From assembly GCA_041738505.1 (NCBI GenBank), contig JBGSPQ010000002.1, positions 1 through 45,510 on the forward strand: a stretch of DNA of 45,510 bases. The letters run 5' to 3'. Positions 24,801 through 33,488 of the stretch are shown one piece after another. How positions within the stretch are numbered: position 1 is the stretch's first letter; every line of letters starts with the position of its first letter. The notes below the pieces were generated by a model, which ran no database searches, was not told the DNA's origin, and saw only the letters and a list, made by a program, of their open reading frames with translations. Both the position numbers and the translations under genes were made by a program. The DNA is from JBGSPQ01 sp041738505. GTDB lineage: Bacteria > Patescibacteriota > Gracilibacteria > UBA1369.

Positions 24801-27800
24801 CTATTCCGTAACCGTAAAGATACTTCCTCCCGTCCTGCCGAACACTTCCGGGAAATACAATTCCTGCGCCAGCACCGGCTTGTCCCTAAACTCGCCCTGT
24901 GTGGTTGCCCGCACAAAATAATTCAGTTCATAAACGCCCATCGGCAGATTATCCGCAAAATACATCATGCGGTCGTCGCGCACCTCTTTGTGGCTAAAGT
25001 GCCATGAACTGTCATAGTACCACCAGTCATAAGAGTTTTTCTTTTGGTAAATGCTGTCCAACAGCGACTGCTGTGAAGTCTTCAAAGAAAAATCAACGCC
25101 CTCCAGACCGGCCGGCAAAAAGTCCTCAACCATCACATAATACATATTCTCCGGCACCGCGACCGTAATCTTTCCGCGCAGTGTTTCGCCAAGTTTAACC
25201 TGCGTCAAAGGACGTTCGGTATTCACATCATCAACCGCAAAATATTCCTGAGTAACCAAAATACCTTCGTTTCTGGGCTCAATCTCCTCCGCCGGCAGAT
25301 AATATTTCAGGTTCATGTCGGCGTACATTTTGCCCGAACCGTTTCGCGTAAAGGTGATTTCATTATCCAGATTGCCGGGCTGTAATTCGGAAAGAGCCAT
25401 GATGATAACCTCACTTTCGGAAATATTTTTACTTGTAAAAGATTTATCAACCTTCACGTCCCCGTTAACCGTCACAATACCGTTATAGCTTGCTTCCAGC
25501 TCTTTACTGCTCACCAGATATTCAATCATCGCAATCAGGCTTATGGCCGTTTCCTGCGTGGACGCGTAGTGTCCGTCACGTTTTTCCAACAGCAGGTGGC
25601 GCAGAATTTTTGGAACATATGGATGATCGGGCTGAACGCGCGTAAGCATCTGCATCACAATGGCGGTTGTTCTGGTATTGGTGTCAAACATGTAATACAG
25701 ATTTTCGGTTTCTTCAAAATGAACACCGCGAGGGGACTCCTTAGCTTTTGAAGTAACTTCCAGCACCAGCGACTTAATCTTCCCGTCGATGTCCGAAAGA
25801 ACCGCGCCGTCCAGGCCCTCCGCGCCCTTTACCGCGTCAAAAGCCATGGCCAGATAAGCCTTGGAAAACAGATTCAAATCATCCTTGAACTCATAAAGAT
25901 TATTGGTCAGAGCAAAATCCGGACTGCCGGTTTCCGCGAGCACAAAAAGGCCGAAAGCCCTGGCGTTTGCATTGTTTCTTGCGGTATATCTGTCGTAATA
26001 AGGATCCGTGGCCGATTTCTTGACCAGCGAGTTTTGCGACATGTGGGTGGTCAGATATTGAACACCTCTTTCCATCACCGATTCATCAACCGTAAATCCG
26101 GCCTTTTCCGCCTCATGCAGAGTGTATAAAACATAAGCGGTCAGATAAGGGGTGGGTTCGCTTGTATCCCAGATACCCCATCCTCCGTTGCTCTGCTGGT
26201 ATTTGTAAAGATCCTGCAGACCCGATTCAACAAAGCCCGTCAGTTTTTCATTGTCCACAAGATTGTCGTCAATCGTGGGCAGATCCATAAGCTGTTTCAG
26301 AACCAGATTGGGCAGAAGGGCGCTGGCCGTCTGCTCGGTACAGCCGTAGGGGAATCTCATCAGATACTCCAGCCCCGAGCTCAAAGAACCCGTTAACGTG
26401 GGTGAAACCGAAACAACCAGTTCACCGAAATTCGTATCAATGTTATTTGGGAGCCAGACGGTTTCAACGTGCTTGGATCCGTCGTCAATTGTCAGTGATG
26501 TCGCCACAACTTCGGGGAAGCTGAATGGTTCCACCGTCAGTTTTTGCTCCAGAATATCGCCGATGGTGGAATCTTTAACGCTTCGCGCGTCAAAAACGAA
26601 GGCGGCCGTTTGCTTGTTCAGTACCTTAACATCCCACTCCACTTTGGCCTCCTCCCCGGGCTTAAGCGTGACCGTTTTGTCGGCCGCCCCGCCCGTAAAC
26701 TCAACGCCGTCCGCTTCCAGATTAACGGAAAATGTCTCCTCCGTTTCCAGATAATTATGCACAATCGCACCAATCTTCATCGTATCGTTAACAATCAAAA
26801 ATCTTGGCAGAACCGCGCGCACCATCACGTCTTTGGTCACAAGAAATTCATGTTTCTTACTGCCCACCAGAGTGTCATCGGTAATACCGATCGCCAGAAT
26901 CTCCCAGGTGGTAAGGTTGTCGGGAAGAGTAAAAGTCAGTTCGCCATTACCGTTGGAGTCGGTCTCAAGCGTGGCCTCCCAGTGGGCGGTGTCTTTAAAA
27001 GTACCGCGCTTTTCGGGTGCGCCGCCGCCTCCTCCTTTAAGACCCGCCTCCACCATCACATTGATGCGGGAAATGGCCTTGGTCAAAGTCTGCGCGGTGT
27101 TAACACCCAGCACTCTCTTCCTGTAAAAAGAGTTCAATAAATCGGCCGTAACGCTTTCCGTCAACGAAAGAACACTCTTATCCACAACACTCACCGAAAC
27201 CTCGGCGCTCACCGGATTACCCGCCGCATCCTTCGTCTGAACATTAACCGTCACCTCCTCACCCGGCCCGTATTTGTCGCTATCCGTCTTCACCTCAATA
27301 TCCAGCCGTTTGGAACCGTTATCCACCTGCAAGGTCGTATAACCGGCCTTAAACGCGGCCACAGCCCGTTCGTCATTGGCACCGACGGGCGGCTCAATCA
27401 ATCCGGCCTCGTTACCGCTGCCCTTCACAATCACCACCGAAACAAAAATGTTCGGAATGGAATCCTCCGTCAGCTTCACCTCAATCGTATCGGAGTTGGA
27501 TTCAATCTTTCTCACTTCTCTTTCCAGAACCCCGCCGCGCTCTTGTGTAACCAGCGCCCACACGTTCTGATAAGGCGATTTAATCATAATCTTGGCCGTC
27601 TCCCCGGGTTTGTATTCCAGCTTATCGGCAACCAGCTCTATTCTGTCATTGTTTTCCAGCCCCCAGTTCACAAATTCCCCGCCCGAAACATAAATACCGG
27701 AAGAAGATGTAATCGTATTTCCCGCGCCGTCTTTACTCACCGCCACCGCACGGAAACCTCCCGCCTCTCCTGCGGTAAAAGACACCATCGCGTGACCCTT

Positions 27801-30800
27801 GTCATCGGTCGTCACCGTCTTTTTCTCCACAACCTGGTCGTCGTAAGAATTCTCATAATAAAATCCGCCGTCCACATTCTTCTTCTTGATCGTATTCCAG
27901 ACACGCTTGTTATAAGAAACCTCCACGCTCTTTCCCTTCACGGGCATGCCTTCGGCGTCCACCGTCACCACTTCAAATTCGGCCTTATCCCCAACACTCA
28001 CAATATAATTATCATTAACAATCCCCACGTAATATTCACCAGCGTGCACCGGCATTGTCACCCTGTTGGAAACAGACTGATTGTTCAAATCATATGCGGT
28101 AACCTCCACCGTGTATATTTGGCTGAGTTTCTTTTCGGCAATATCCAGAGGCAGTTCAATCGTATATTCGCCGGCGTCATTAAGATTGGCCTTACCGCTG
28201 GAAACAACCTCCGCCTCGCCTTCACAGCCCCAGTAGCAGAAATACCCGTCATCCGAAAAGCTAAACCATCTGTTCGCGTACGGGCTGTCGGAATCCTGCG
28301 GCAAAAAGAAATAGTAATCATTGCTCTTTACAGTCCACTCAATTTTCGCGCCCGGCAGCGGCGCCCCAAAGAAATATGCGCCTTTAACATTCAGTTTCGC
28401 GGTCTCTCCGTTAATGTAATCATCCTTATCGCTTTCAATTTTCAATTCATAATCGGGTTTCCTGTATTCCGCGACCAAAAACGATTGGTAAAAAGTGTTC
28501 AGATACTGCGGAGCTTTCACATCCGGCAGAGAAGTGATAATTGTGTAATTTCCCGTCCTGCCTTTCGCGCTCAAATTTATTTCTCCGTTAAACGTGCCCG
28601 CGGAGCTCAACTCATGATCCTTTTCCAGAATCGTTTCCCCCTGGCTGTCTTCAATCACCACATGAACTTTTTGGCCCTTTGGAAGTTCAAATCTGGCATC
28701 GGAATCTTTCCTGATCAGACCTTTGTAATAAACCGTGTGGCCGGGTCTGTAAATCGGCCTGTCCGTATAGGAATAAACAAAATATTCCGGCTGGACGATT
28801 GAATAATCAATATTAAAATTCCACGGCGCGATTCCTTCGCTCCAGGTGGAGTGGGATAGCGTCAGATCATTATCCTTGGTGCCGATAATCGTATAGTCCT
28901 CCGGATAATAATCATAATATTCGCCGTCATCATCGTCGCTCACTTCCTTCTTTGGCATAGCAATCGAAACCAGTCCTTCGCTGTCCGTAACCCCCGTCAT
29001 CACCTCTTTGCCCGTATCATCAATAACGGAAATATTCATGCCGCTGATCGGTGCGCCATCCTTAAGTGAAACCGCCCACACCAGCAGTCCGTCCGCGGAA
29101 TGCTTAACGGTCAACGCGCTATAAGTGTAAACAAAAATCTGGCGTTCCACTCGCTCACGGTTGTCATAACGGTCGCGCACATTTGGATTGCTCGCGTTAA
29201 AATAGTAGAACCCGGGGTCCAGGTTTTCACCGGTTTCTTTGGCCAGATCAATCTTTGTGGTTACTTTTTCGATAAACTTCTTTTCCAGATTTTTTCTCCA
29301 TGACGTAAACGGCCCCTGGATTGATTCATAAGCATTATTGGAGACATAACCTCCGTAATAAACGGACATGAATTCATCGCGAGAAAGCTTCTTCAGATTA
29401 AAATCCGCGAAGTCCACATTTGTGGATTTTAAATAGTAAACGGGATCCGTATTGGCATCCAGAACACTGATATCCGAAGACTCCGCCAAATCCAAATCAG
29501 GTTCAAGAGGAGATGTTTTAAATCCAAACTTATATTCGTCTTTTAACTGCTGGCCAAAGTTGTCTTTAACACCGGCTTTAACCGTGATTGAGTAGTCGGT
29601 TGAAGGGTCAAAAGGATAACTGATGGAAAGATTGGTACCCTCATATCCAACCGAAACCACCGGTTTGATAAGCTCGCCGTCGGAATCTTTTTTCTCGGGG
29701 GAAATCAGCACAGATGCATCAACAGGCTGATCCTCCAAAATGGGGTGGCTGAAGTTAACATCAACCCAGTTCAGTCTGCCTTCGTAAGACCTTCCATATC
29801 TGTCATCAACATAAGTTTCCAGATCAACACCGTCTTTGGGATCCGTACCAATAACCTTAAGCTCTCCCACCGTGCCGAATAAAAACGCCGAGTCGCCCGG
29901 TAAAGCCATTTCACCCTCAACGCCTGTAAATCCCGCCCCGATTTTCACCAGATAGATGGATTCAAAAGCCAGCTTATCGGTGTGATCAAGAATTATTGTG
30001 TTTTTTAAAGCCTCCGTATTAATATCCTCCCAATTGAATTCAACATCGGCGGTCATCTCTTTTTTCAAATCATCCACGGTCAGATAACGCGCCGCCACAT
30101 TCACCTGCTCCCAGTCGGCCTCTAAAAACTCTTTTCGCCCGCCGATCAATTCAAATCCCGTATAAGTGAAATTGGAAATCAGATTATCATTGCCAATAAA
30201 TTTATATACCTTTATATATTCGCCCACCTTGGAAAGATTCATCGGCTGATTAAACTCAAGCCGGATTTCACTGTCCGGACCGTTGAATTTATACGCTTCA
30301 TAAGGAGTGGTATTTACCAGCACCGGAGCCAAAGTGGTAAAAGAGGCTATGAAGTCTTCATCGGTGGAGCCGCCGTCCGCGGACTTTGTGCCCTTGGGGA
30401 CGGTAATTGTATATTTGGTTGAATAAGCCAGTTTTTCGGGAATAAACTGAATTGAATTTGTTCCCAGCCACTTAAAACGTCCCTTCACCGCCGGAGAAAT
30501 CTTGATTCCCGGCATGGAAGCCTCGCCCTCATCGAGGCTCTTTAAAGCCGTCATCGGCCGGTCAAACATAATCGTCAGTTTGGAGCCGTTATCAACTTCC
30601 TGCATTCCGTCCGCCGGATTAAACAATATCACCTGCGGAGGGCCCGTAATCTGAAAGGTTTCCTCGTAGCCGTATTCCATCTGTTTCTGCAGCAAACTCT
30701 TTGCCTCCTTTTCCACGTAAACGGCGTATCTTTCCCCCGAGCGGAAAGGCTCGGACGGGAAGAATATCATTGTATTGCCCTGCCACTTAATATCACCTTC

Positions 30801-31265
30801 TATTCTCGGTTCAATATGGAAAGCGTTTTCCACCGAGCCCTGATCCATCGGCTGGGTGAAAACAACTTTAATCGGAGCGTTATATGAAATTTCACGCACA
30901 TTTTCTTTAAGGCTGTAACCTTCCACCTGCGGAGCCGGAATCATCGGGTAAGAAATAACGCTGGCCACAATCAATAACACCGCCAGGCCGCCAGCGTACG
31001 ACCATCCTTTAAAAGGGGATCCGCCAAAAAACGAAGATTCCTGCTTTGTTTTAACCGGTTTATTTGAAGCCGGACGTGTGCTTTTTGCCGTCATGGTTTG
31101 GTGATTAAGAAGCAATTGTTCCCTCAGCCTCTTCTGGAAAACGGGAGAAGCTTTGGCGGGGCTTTCGGCCTCGATGGTTTCAACAACCCGCTTCAAATCA
31201 CTTGGAAGTTTGCCCCCTTCCAGGATTTTCATCAGGTCTCTGATTTTCTTTTTAAGAAAAAACAT
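24801..31265 (-). CDS. Giant membrane-anchored alpha-2-macroglobulin with anti-sigma-like N-terminus
   Basis: Alpha-2-macroglobulins trap attacking proteases through a bait region and a reactive thioester. This 2154-residue protein begins with about 88 cytoplasmic residues (basic and helical, with SPVFQKRLREQLLLNHQTMT at about 40-59), then one membrane helix (about 89-108). Several Big_5-type Ig domains follow (FTQPMDQGSVENAF, IMFDRPMTALKSL, LEFNQPMNLSKV), then macroglobulin MG domains (YSYTDRPIYRPGHTVYYKG is the hallmark). Next come the alpha-2-macroglobulin core (THWEATLETD-like AHWEATLETDSNG) and the intact thioester motif YGCTEQT (C1642, Q1645). The helical thioester domain and a C-terminal receptor-like domain close the protein. 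There is no lipobox, unlike the E. coli-type lipoprotein. It starts 2 nt after the sigma-factor stop. The N-terminus resembles zinc-less anti-sigma segments (inference). Confidence 0.93.
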   Translation of the reverse strand: MFFLKKKIRDLMKILEGGKLPSDLKRVVETIEAESPAKASPVFQKRLREQLLLNHQTMTAKSTRPASNKPVKTKQESSFFGGSPFKGWSYAGGLAVLLIVASVISYPMIPAPQVEGYSLKENVREISYNAPIKVVFTQPMDQGSVENAFHIEPRIEGDIKWQGNTMIFFPSEPFRSGERYAVYVEKEAKSLLQKQMEYGYEETFQITGPPQVILFNPADGMQEVDNGSKLTIMFDRPMTALKSLDEGEASMPGIKISPAVKGRFKWLGTNSIQFIPEKLAYSTKYTITVPKGTKSADGGSTDEDFIASFTTLAPVLVNTTPYEAYKFNGPDSEIRLEFNQPMNLSKVGEYIKVYKFIGNDNLISNFTYTGFELIGGRKEFLEADWEQVNVAARYLTVDDLKKEMTADVEFNWEDINTEALKNTIILDHTDKLAFESIYLVKIGAGFTGVEGEMALPGDSAFLFGTVGELKVIGTDPKDGVDLETYVDDRYGRSYEGRLNWVDVNFSHPILEDQPVDASVLISPEKKDSDGELIKPVVSVGYEGTNLSISYPFDPSTDYSITVKAGVKDNFGQQLKDEYKFGFKTSPLEPDLDLAESSDISVLDANTDPVYYLKSTNVDFADFNLKKLSRDEFMSVYYGGYVSNNAYESIQGPFTSWRKNLEKKFIEKVTTKIDLAKETGENLDPGFYYFNASNPNVRDRYDNRERVERQIFVYTYSALTVKHSADGLLVWAVSLKDGAPISGMNISVIDDTGKEVMTGVTDSEGLVSIAMPKKEVSDDDDGEYYDYYPEDYTIIGTKDNDLTLSHSTWSEGIAPWNFNIDYSIVQPEYFVYSYTDRPIYRPGHTVYYKGLIRKDSDARFELPKGQKVHVVIEDSQGETILEKDHELSSAGTFNGEINLSAKGRTGNYTIITSLPDVKAPQYLNTFYQSFLVAEYRKPDYELKIESDKDDYINGETAKLNVKGAYFFGAPLPGAKIEWTVKSNDYYFFLPQDSDSPYANRWFSFSDDGYFCYWGCEGEAEVVSSGKANLNDAGEYTIELPLDIAEKKLSQIYTVEVTAYDLNNQSVSNRVTMPVHAGEYYVGIVNDNYIVSVGDKAEFEVVTVDAEGMPVKGKSVEVSYNKRVWNTIKKKNVDGGFYYENSYDDQVVEKKTVTTDDKGHAMVSFTAGEAGGFRAVAVSKDGAGNTITSSSGIYVSGGEFVNWGLENNDRIELVADKLEYKPGETAKIMIKSPYQNVWALVTQERGGVLEREVRKIESNSDTIEVKLTEDSIPNIFVSVVIVKGSGNEAGLIEPPVGANDERAVAAFKAGYTTLQVDNGSKRLDIEVKTDSDKYGPGEEVTVNVQTKDAAGNPVSAEVSVSVVDKSVLSLTESVTADLLNSFYRKRVLGVNTAQTLTKAISRINVMVEAGLKGGGGGAPEKRGTFKDTAHWEATLETDSNGNGELTFTLPDNLTTWEILAIGITDDTLVGSKKHEFLVTKDVMVRAVLPRFLIVNDTMKIGAIVHNYLETEETFSVNLEADGVEFTGGAADKTVTLKPGEEAKVEWDVKVLNKQTAAFVFDARSVKDSTIGDILEQKLTVEPFSFPEVVATSLTIDDGSKHVETVWLPNNIDTNFGELVVSVSPTLTGSLSSGLEYLMRFPYGCTEQTASALLPNLVLKQLMDLPTIDDNLVDNEKLTGFVESGLQDLYKYQQSNGGWGIWDTSEPTPYLTAYVLYTLHEAEKAGFTVDESVMERGVQYLTTHMSQNSLVKKSATDPYYDRYTARNNANARAFGLFVLAETGSPDFALTNNLYEFKDDLNLFSKAYLAMAFDAVKGAEGLDGAVLSDIDGKIKSLVLEVTSKAKESPRGVHFEETENLYYMFDTNTRTTAIVMQMLTRVQPDHPYVPKILRHLLLEKRDGHYASTQETAISLIAMIEYLVSSKELEASYNGIVTVNGDVKVDKSFTSKNISESEVIIMALSELQPGNLDNEITFTRNGSGKMYADMNLKYYLPAEEIEPRNEGILVTQEYFAVDDVNTERPLTQVKLGETLRGKITVAVPENMYYVMVEDFLPAGLEGVDFSLKTSQQSLLDSIYQKKNSYDWWYYDSSWHFSHKEVRDDRMMYFADNLPMGVYELNYFVRATTQGEFRDKPVLAQELYFPEVFGRTGGSIFTVTE

Positions 31266-31267
31266 AT

Positions 31268-31939
31268 TTATGCAAAGTATTTTAAATCTGGTTTAATTTT
31301 TTTAAGAGTTCTAAAGATAATCACCGCCACATTGCTTTCGGAAAGGCCTGTAATGTGCATGATTTCACGGTTATTCATCTGGGCGAAGAACTTTAGCTGG
31401 ATAACGTTCAAATCCCTTTCCGGCAGAATATTCAGCACCTCTTTGACCTTGGATGCCAGCTCTTCCTCCTCCGCTTTTTTCTTGGGTGATTTTTGCTTTT
31501 CGTCATCAACAATAAATCTTCCTTCCTCCAGTTCGGAGTGTTGGGACCGGCTGTGCTTGCCGTAATAATTGTTAAGATTATTTCTGGCGATGGTAAAAAC
31601 CCAGGCCCCAAAGGGCAGTCCACGGTTTTCGTAGCGGGGCAGATTTTCCAGAATTTTCATAAAGGTTTCGCTAACCAGGTCCTCGGCGTCGCTTCGGTCG
31701 CTAACTTTGGCCGCGGTGTAAGCAAATACTTTCGGGAAATAATAGTCATAAAGTTTCGCGAAACTCGCGCCGTCCGTTTTTGCATCCTCCACAAGTTGTT
31801 GTTCTTCCGTTAAATCCATGTTTCTATCGGCATATTTATTTGCGACGGCATTCAAAGCGGACTTAACACGCGCCCCTTTACGCTTTGCAGAGGGCGAATA
31901 CTGAACGTCCTGAATCTGAACCGCGATACCTCCAAACAT
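31268..31939 (-). CDS. ECF-type RNA polymerase sigma factor
   Basis: ECF sigma factors direct RNA polymerase to stress or envelope regulons and are usually held by a membrane anti-sigma. The 223-residue frame has region 2 (YYFPKVFAYTAAKVSDRSDA, DLVSETFMKILENLPRYENR, GAWVFTIARNNLNNYYGK; about 64-130) and region 4 (VLNILPERDLNVIQLKFFAQ, ITGLSESNVAVIIFRTLKKI; about 168-215). The first 40 residues are unusual; an internal ATG at 31819 (MDLTEEQQLVEDAK) gives a canonical 183-residue ECF and may be the real start. The stop is 2 nt from the macroglobulin ATG, so the pair is coupled. No dedicated anti-sigma gene is nearby. The promoter was not resolved. Confidence 0.92.
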   Translation of the reverse strand: MFGGIAVQIQDVQYSPSAKRKGARVKSALNAVANKYADRNMDLTEEQQLVEDAKTDGASFAKLYDYYFPKVFAYTAAKVSDRSDAEDLVSETFMKILENLPRYENRGLPFGAWVFTIARNNLNNYYGKHSRSQHSELEEGRFIVDDEKQKSPKKKAEEEELASKVKEVLNILPERDLNVIQLKFFAQMNNREIMHITGLSESNVAVIIFRTLKKIKPDLKYFA

Positions 31940-32004
31940 AAACTAAGTTAATGCTTTTTTCAAGAAGGACTAACACCCCCCGCAAAGAGGTATTACAAAA
32001 TGGT

Positions 32005-32042
32005 GGGCGCGCGCCCGGTGCCCATCAACGTTGGCGCGCCAA
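32005..32042. repeat. Two perfect GC palindromes upstream of the sigma factor gene
   Basis: GGGCGCGCGCCC (32005-32016) and TTGGCGCGCCAA (32031-32042) are perfect 12-bp palindromes 14 bp apart. Their GGCGCGC cores can also pair with each other. They fill the 147-bp gap between the sigma gene and the insertion sequence. They may be an operator or a leader structure. No promoter could be fixed with confidence in this gap. Confidence 0.55.
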
Positions 32043-32086
32043 TAAAATCAAAACATTCTTAGTGAGCCAAAATTTTGGGATAATTT

Positions 32087-32126
32087 TGTGCGCGTGTAAA
32101 AAATCAACGGGTTGTTTACACTTCTG
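32087..32126 (+). repeat. Left terminal inverted repeat of the insertion sequence
   Basis: The outer 11 nt TGTGCGCGTGT and inner 15 nt GGGTTGTTTACACTT are identical to those of the right end. The 11 nt between them differ. This suggests two transposase contact blocks. Confidence 0.85.
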
Positions 32127-32919
32127 CATCAAGAAACCTTTTTAGTCTTTGGCAAGGAGTGTAAGAAGTTTTGTCTATTTTAAGCGCAGAATGGAGTCTT
32201 ACATGATTATAATATTTAACATAATTTTTTAGAGCATTTCTTCGTTCCTTTCGCGTTTCAAATTTTTTATTGAAACACTCTTCCAGGATGATTCTAATCA
32301 CACGTTCAGCCTTACCATTTGTTTGCGGTCTGCCGGGATGCGTAAATTTTCGGTCAATACCATGATTTTTACATATCATCACAAAATCATGGTATTCAGT
32401 TCCCTTGAATTCAGTTCCATTATCGGAATAAATACAGTCAATCGCGAATGGGATTATTTGTATTGCTCTCTTGAGAAAATACATGGCATGTTCCTGGTTT
32501 TTTCGCGGCAAAATATCTGCAATCAAATATCTTGAATAATCATCTATCAAAACGAAAAGACATTCCCTTCTCGCTATTCTCGCTTCATATTTTGTCCTTA
32601 TAGCCAATGTTTTTGAATCGATATGTAACATTTCTCCGGGGTAATTTTTTTCATATCGCTGTGATCTTTTGGCCAATTTATCCAATGCTGTTTTTTCAGT
32701 TTTGCCTAGCTTTTTTAGCCCGTAGAAAACTGATTTATATCTGTTGTTTGTGCTTTTATGGACTGAAAAATCCTTTTCTCCTCCTCGTTCGATAATTTTA
32801 TAAATTGTCGTCCTGGAAACGTTAAACGTCTTCGCTAAGCTCTTTATTGTTATTCCAATTTGCCATTTTTCATAAATCACTTTTCTAAAATACGGAGTTA
32901 TTCTAGTATTTTTATGCAT
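32116..32919 (-). CDS. IS481-family DDE transposase
   Basis: The 267-residue transposase catalyses cut/copy and integration of the element. An N-terminal helix-turn-helix (about 15-45: WQIGITIKSLAKTFNVSRTT) precedes an rve/integrase catalytic core with D101 (LHIDSKTLA), D166 (YSDNGTEFKG) and E205 (PQTNGKAERV). The tail YYNHVRLHSAL is typical of IS481/IS3-type integrases. The frame is intact, so the element may be active. Its 3' end runs 11 bp into the left terminal repeat. The start codon follows an 11-bp hairpin that could block read-through translation. Confidence 0.93.
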   Translation of the reverse strand: MHKNTRITPYFRKVIYEKWQIGITIKSLAKTFNVSRTTIYKIIERGGEKDFSVHKSTNNRYKSVFYGLKKLGKTEKTALDKLAKRSQRYEKNYPGEMLHIDSKTLAIRTKYEARIARRECLFVLIDDYSRYLIADILPRKNQEHAMYFLKRAIQIIPFAIDCIYSDNGTEFKGTEYHDFVMICKNHGIDRKFTHPGRPQTNGKAERVIRIILEECFNKKFETRKERRNALKNYVKYYNHVRLHSALKIDKTSYTPCQRLKRFLDAEV

Positions 32920-32970
32920 AGAAACCTTGAATTATTGATGTATTGCTACTTCAGTTCTCTCAAGGTTTCT
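32920..32970 (-). promoter_or_regulatory. Leader hairpin just before the transposase start codon
   Basis: AGAAACCTTGA (minus strand, 32970-32960) and TCAAGGTTTCT (32930-32920) pair perfectly over 11 bp. The second arm touches the ATG. The same structure recurs at 45446-45496. In mRNA started outside the element it would bury the initiation region. Confidence 0.7.
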
Positions 32971-32999
32971 TGCTTTTTTCAATGAATTGTTTTCTGTTT

Positions 33000-33039
33000 C
33001 AAAAGTGTAAACAACCCGAGTATATTTAACACGCGCACA
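33000..33039 (-). repeat. Right terminal inverted repeat of the insertion sequence
   Basis: Reverse-complement counterpart of the left end, with the same 11-nt outer and 15-nt inner blocks separated by 11 nt. It is identical to the end of the second copy at 45377-45416. Confidence 0.85.
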
Positions 33040-33055
33040 AAAATTTTCTCACGAT

Positions 33056-33302
33056 CACCCCCGTTGACACTTACGCCCACTCGCCACCCTCATGTTCGAC
33101 CCCACAACCGCACTTCACTTTTTCCTCCAACTTATCCCCCCACACGCAAGTCCACGCCCGCCCCACCGCCCCACCCCACGCCCACTCCCACTCCCACTCC
33201 CACGCCCACTCCCACCACCTCCCCACCCGAATCCCCACCCCTCCCCACTCCCACCACTTTTTTCCCCCAAAAAAGAAGCATTTCCCCCTCACCACCACCT
33301 CA
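33056..33302 (+). repeat. C-rich tract with CCCACN hexamer repeats
   Basis: About 245 bp with extreme C over G bias. The core 33175-33216 is seven CCCACN hexamers in a row (N mostly T or G). The complementary strand therefore carries at least five GGG runs spaced by 3 nt, a textbook G-quadruplex motif. Open frames here (for example 33064-33345) are Pro/Thr/Ser low-complexity on every frame and I do not call a gene. Confidence 0.85.
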
Positions 33303-33412
33303 TGCGATTATGAATCAAAACCGTATATCCGCAAGTATCAATTAAGCCTTAAATAAGCCAAAAACTCCGTATCATGGCGCAATAACTTACTTTTAATTTC
33401 AAGCCGGAATCG

Positions 33413-33440
33413 TGGAAAAACGGCTTGTGTTTGCTATAAT
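33413..33440 (+). promoter_or_regulatory. Extended -10 promoter of the HNH gene
   Basis: A perfect TATAAT at 33435-33440 is preceded by TGC (extended -10). The -35 is poor (TGGAAA, 33413-33418, 16-bp spacer). The ATG at 33489 is 48 bp downstream. Confidence 0.55.
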
Positions 33441-33488
33441 TTCTTTACCCCTCCGGGTAATATTATTTATCAACTAATTTAAAAAATT

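Larger units (their letters stand above)
32087..33039 (-). mobile_element. IS481-like insertion sequence, complete copy (953 bp)
   Basis: The element carries one transposase gene and has 40-bp imperfect terminal inverted repeats starting TGTGCGCGTGT. The right-end 134 bp recur without mismatch, in inverse orientation, at 45377-45510. No clear target-site duplication is seen: the left flank ends ATAATTT and the right flank starts AAAATTTT. Confidence 0.9.

Noticed and set aside
32079..33048. Target-site duplication of the insertion sequence
   Set aside because: Flanks are both AT-rich (ATAATTT / AAAATTTT) but no identical direct repeat abuts the ends.
33064..33345. 93-codon open frame in the C-rich tract
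   Set aside because: Open frames appear on both strands because the low-complexity tract lacks stop codons. The product is Pro/Thr/Ser repeats with no start signal.
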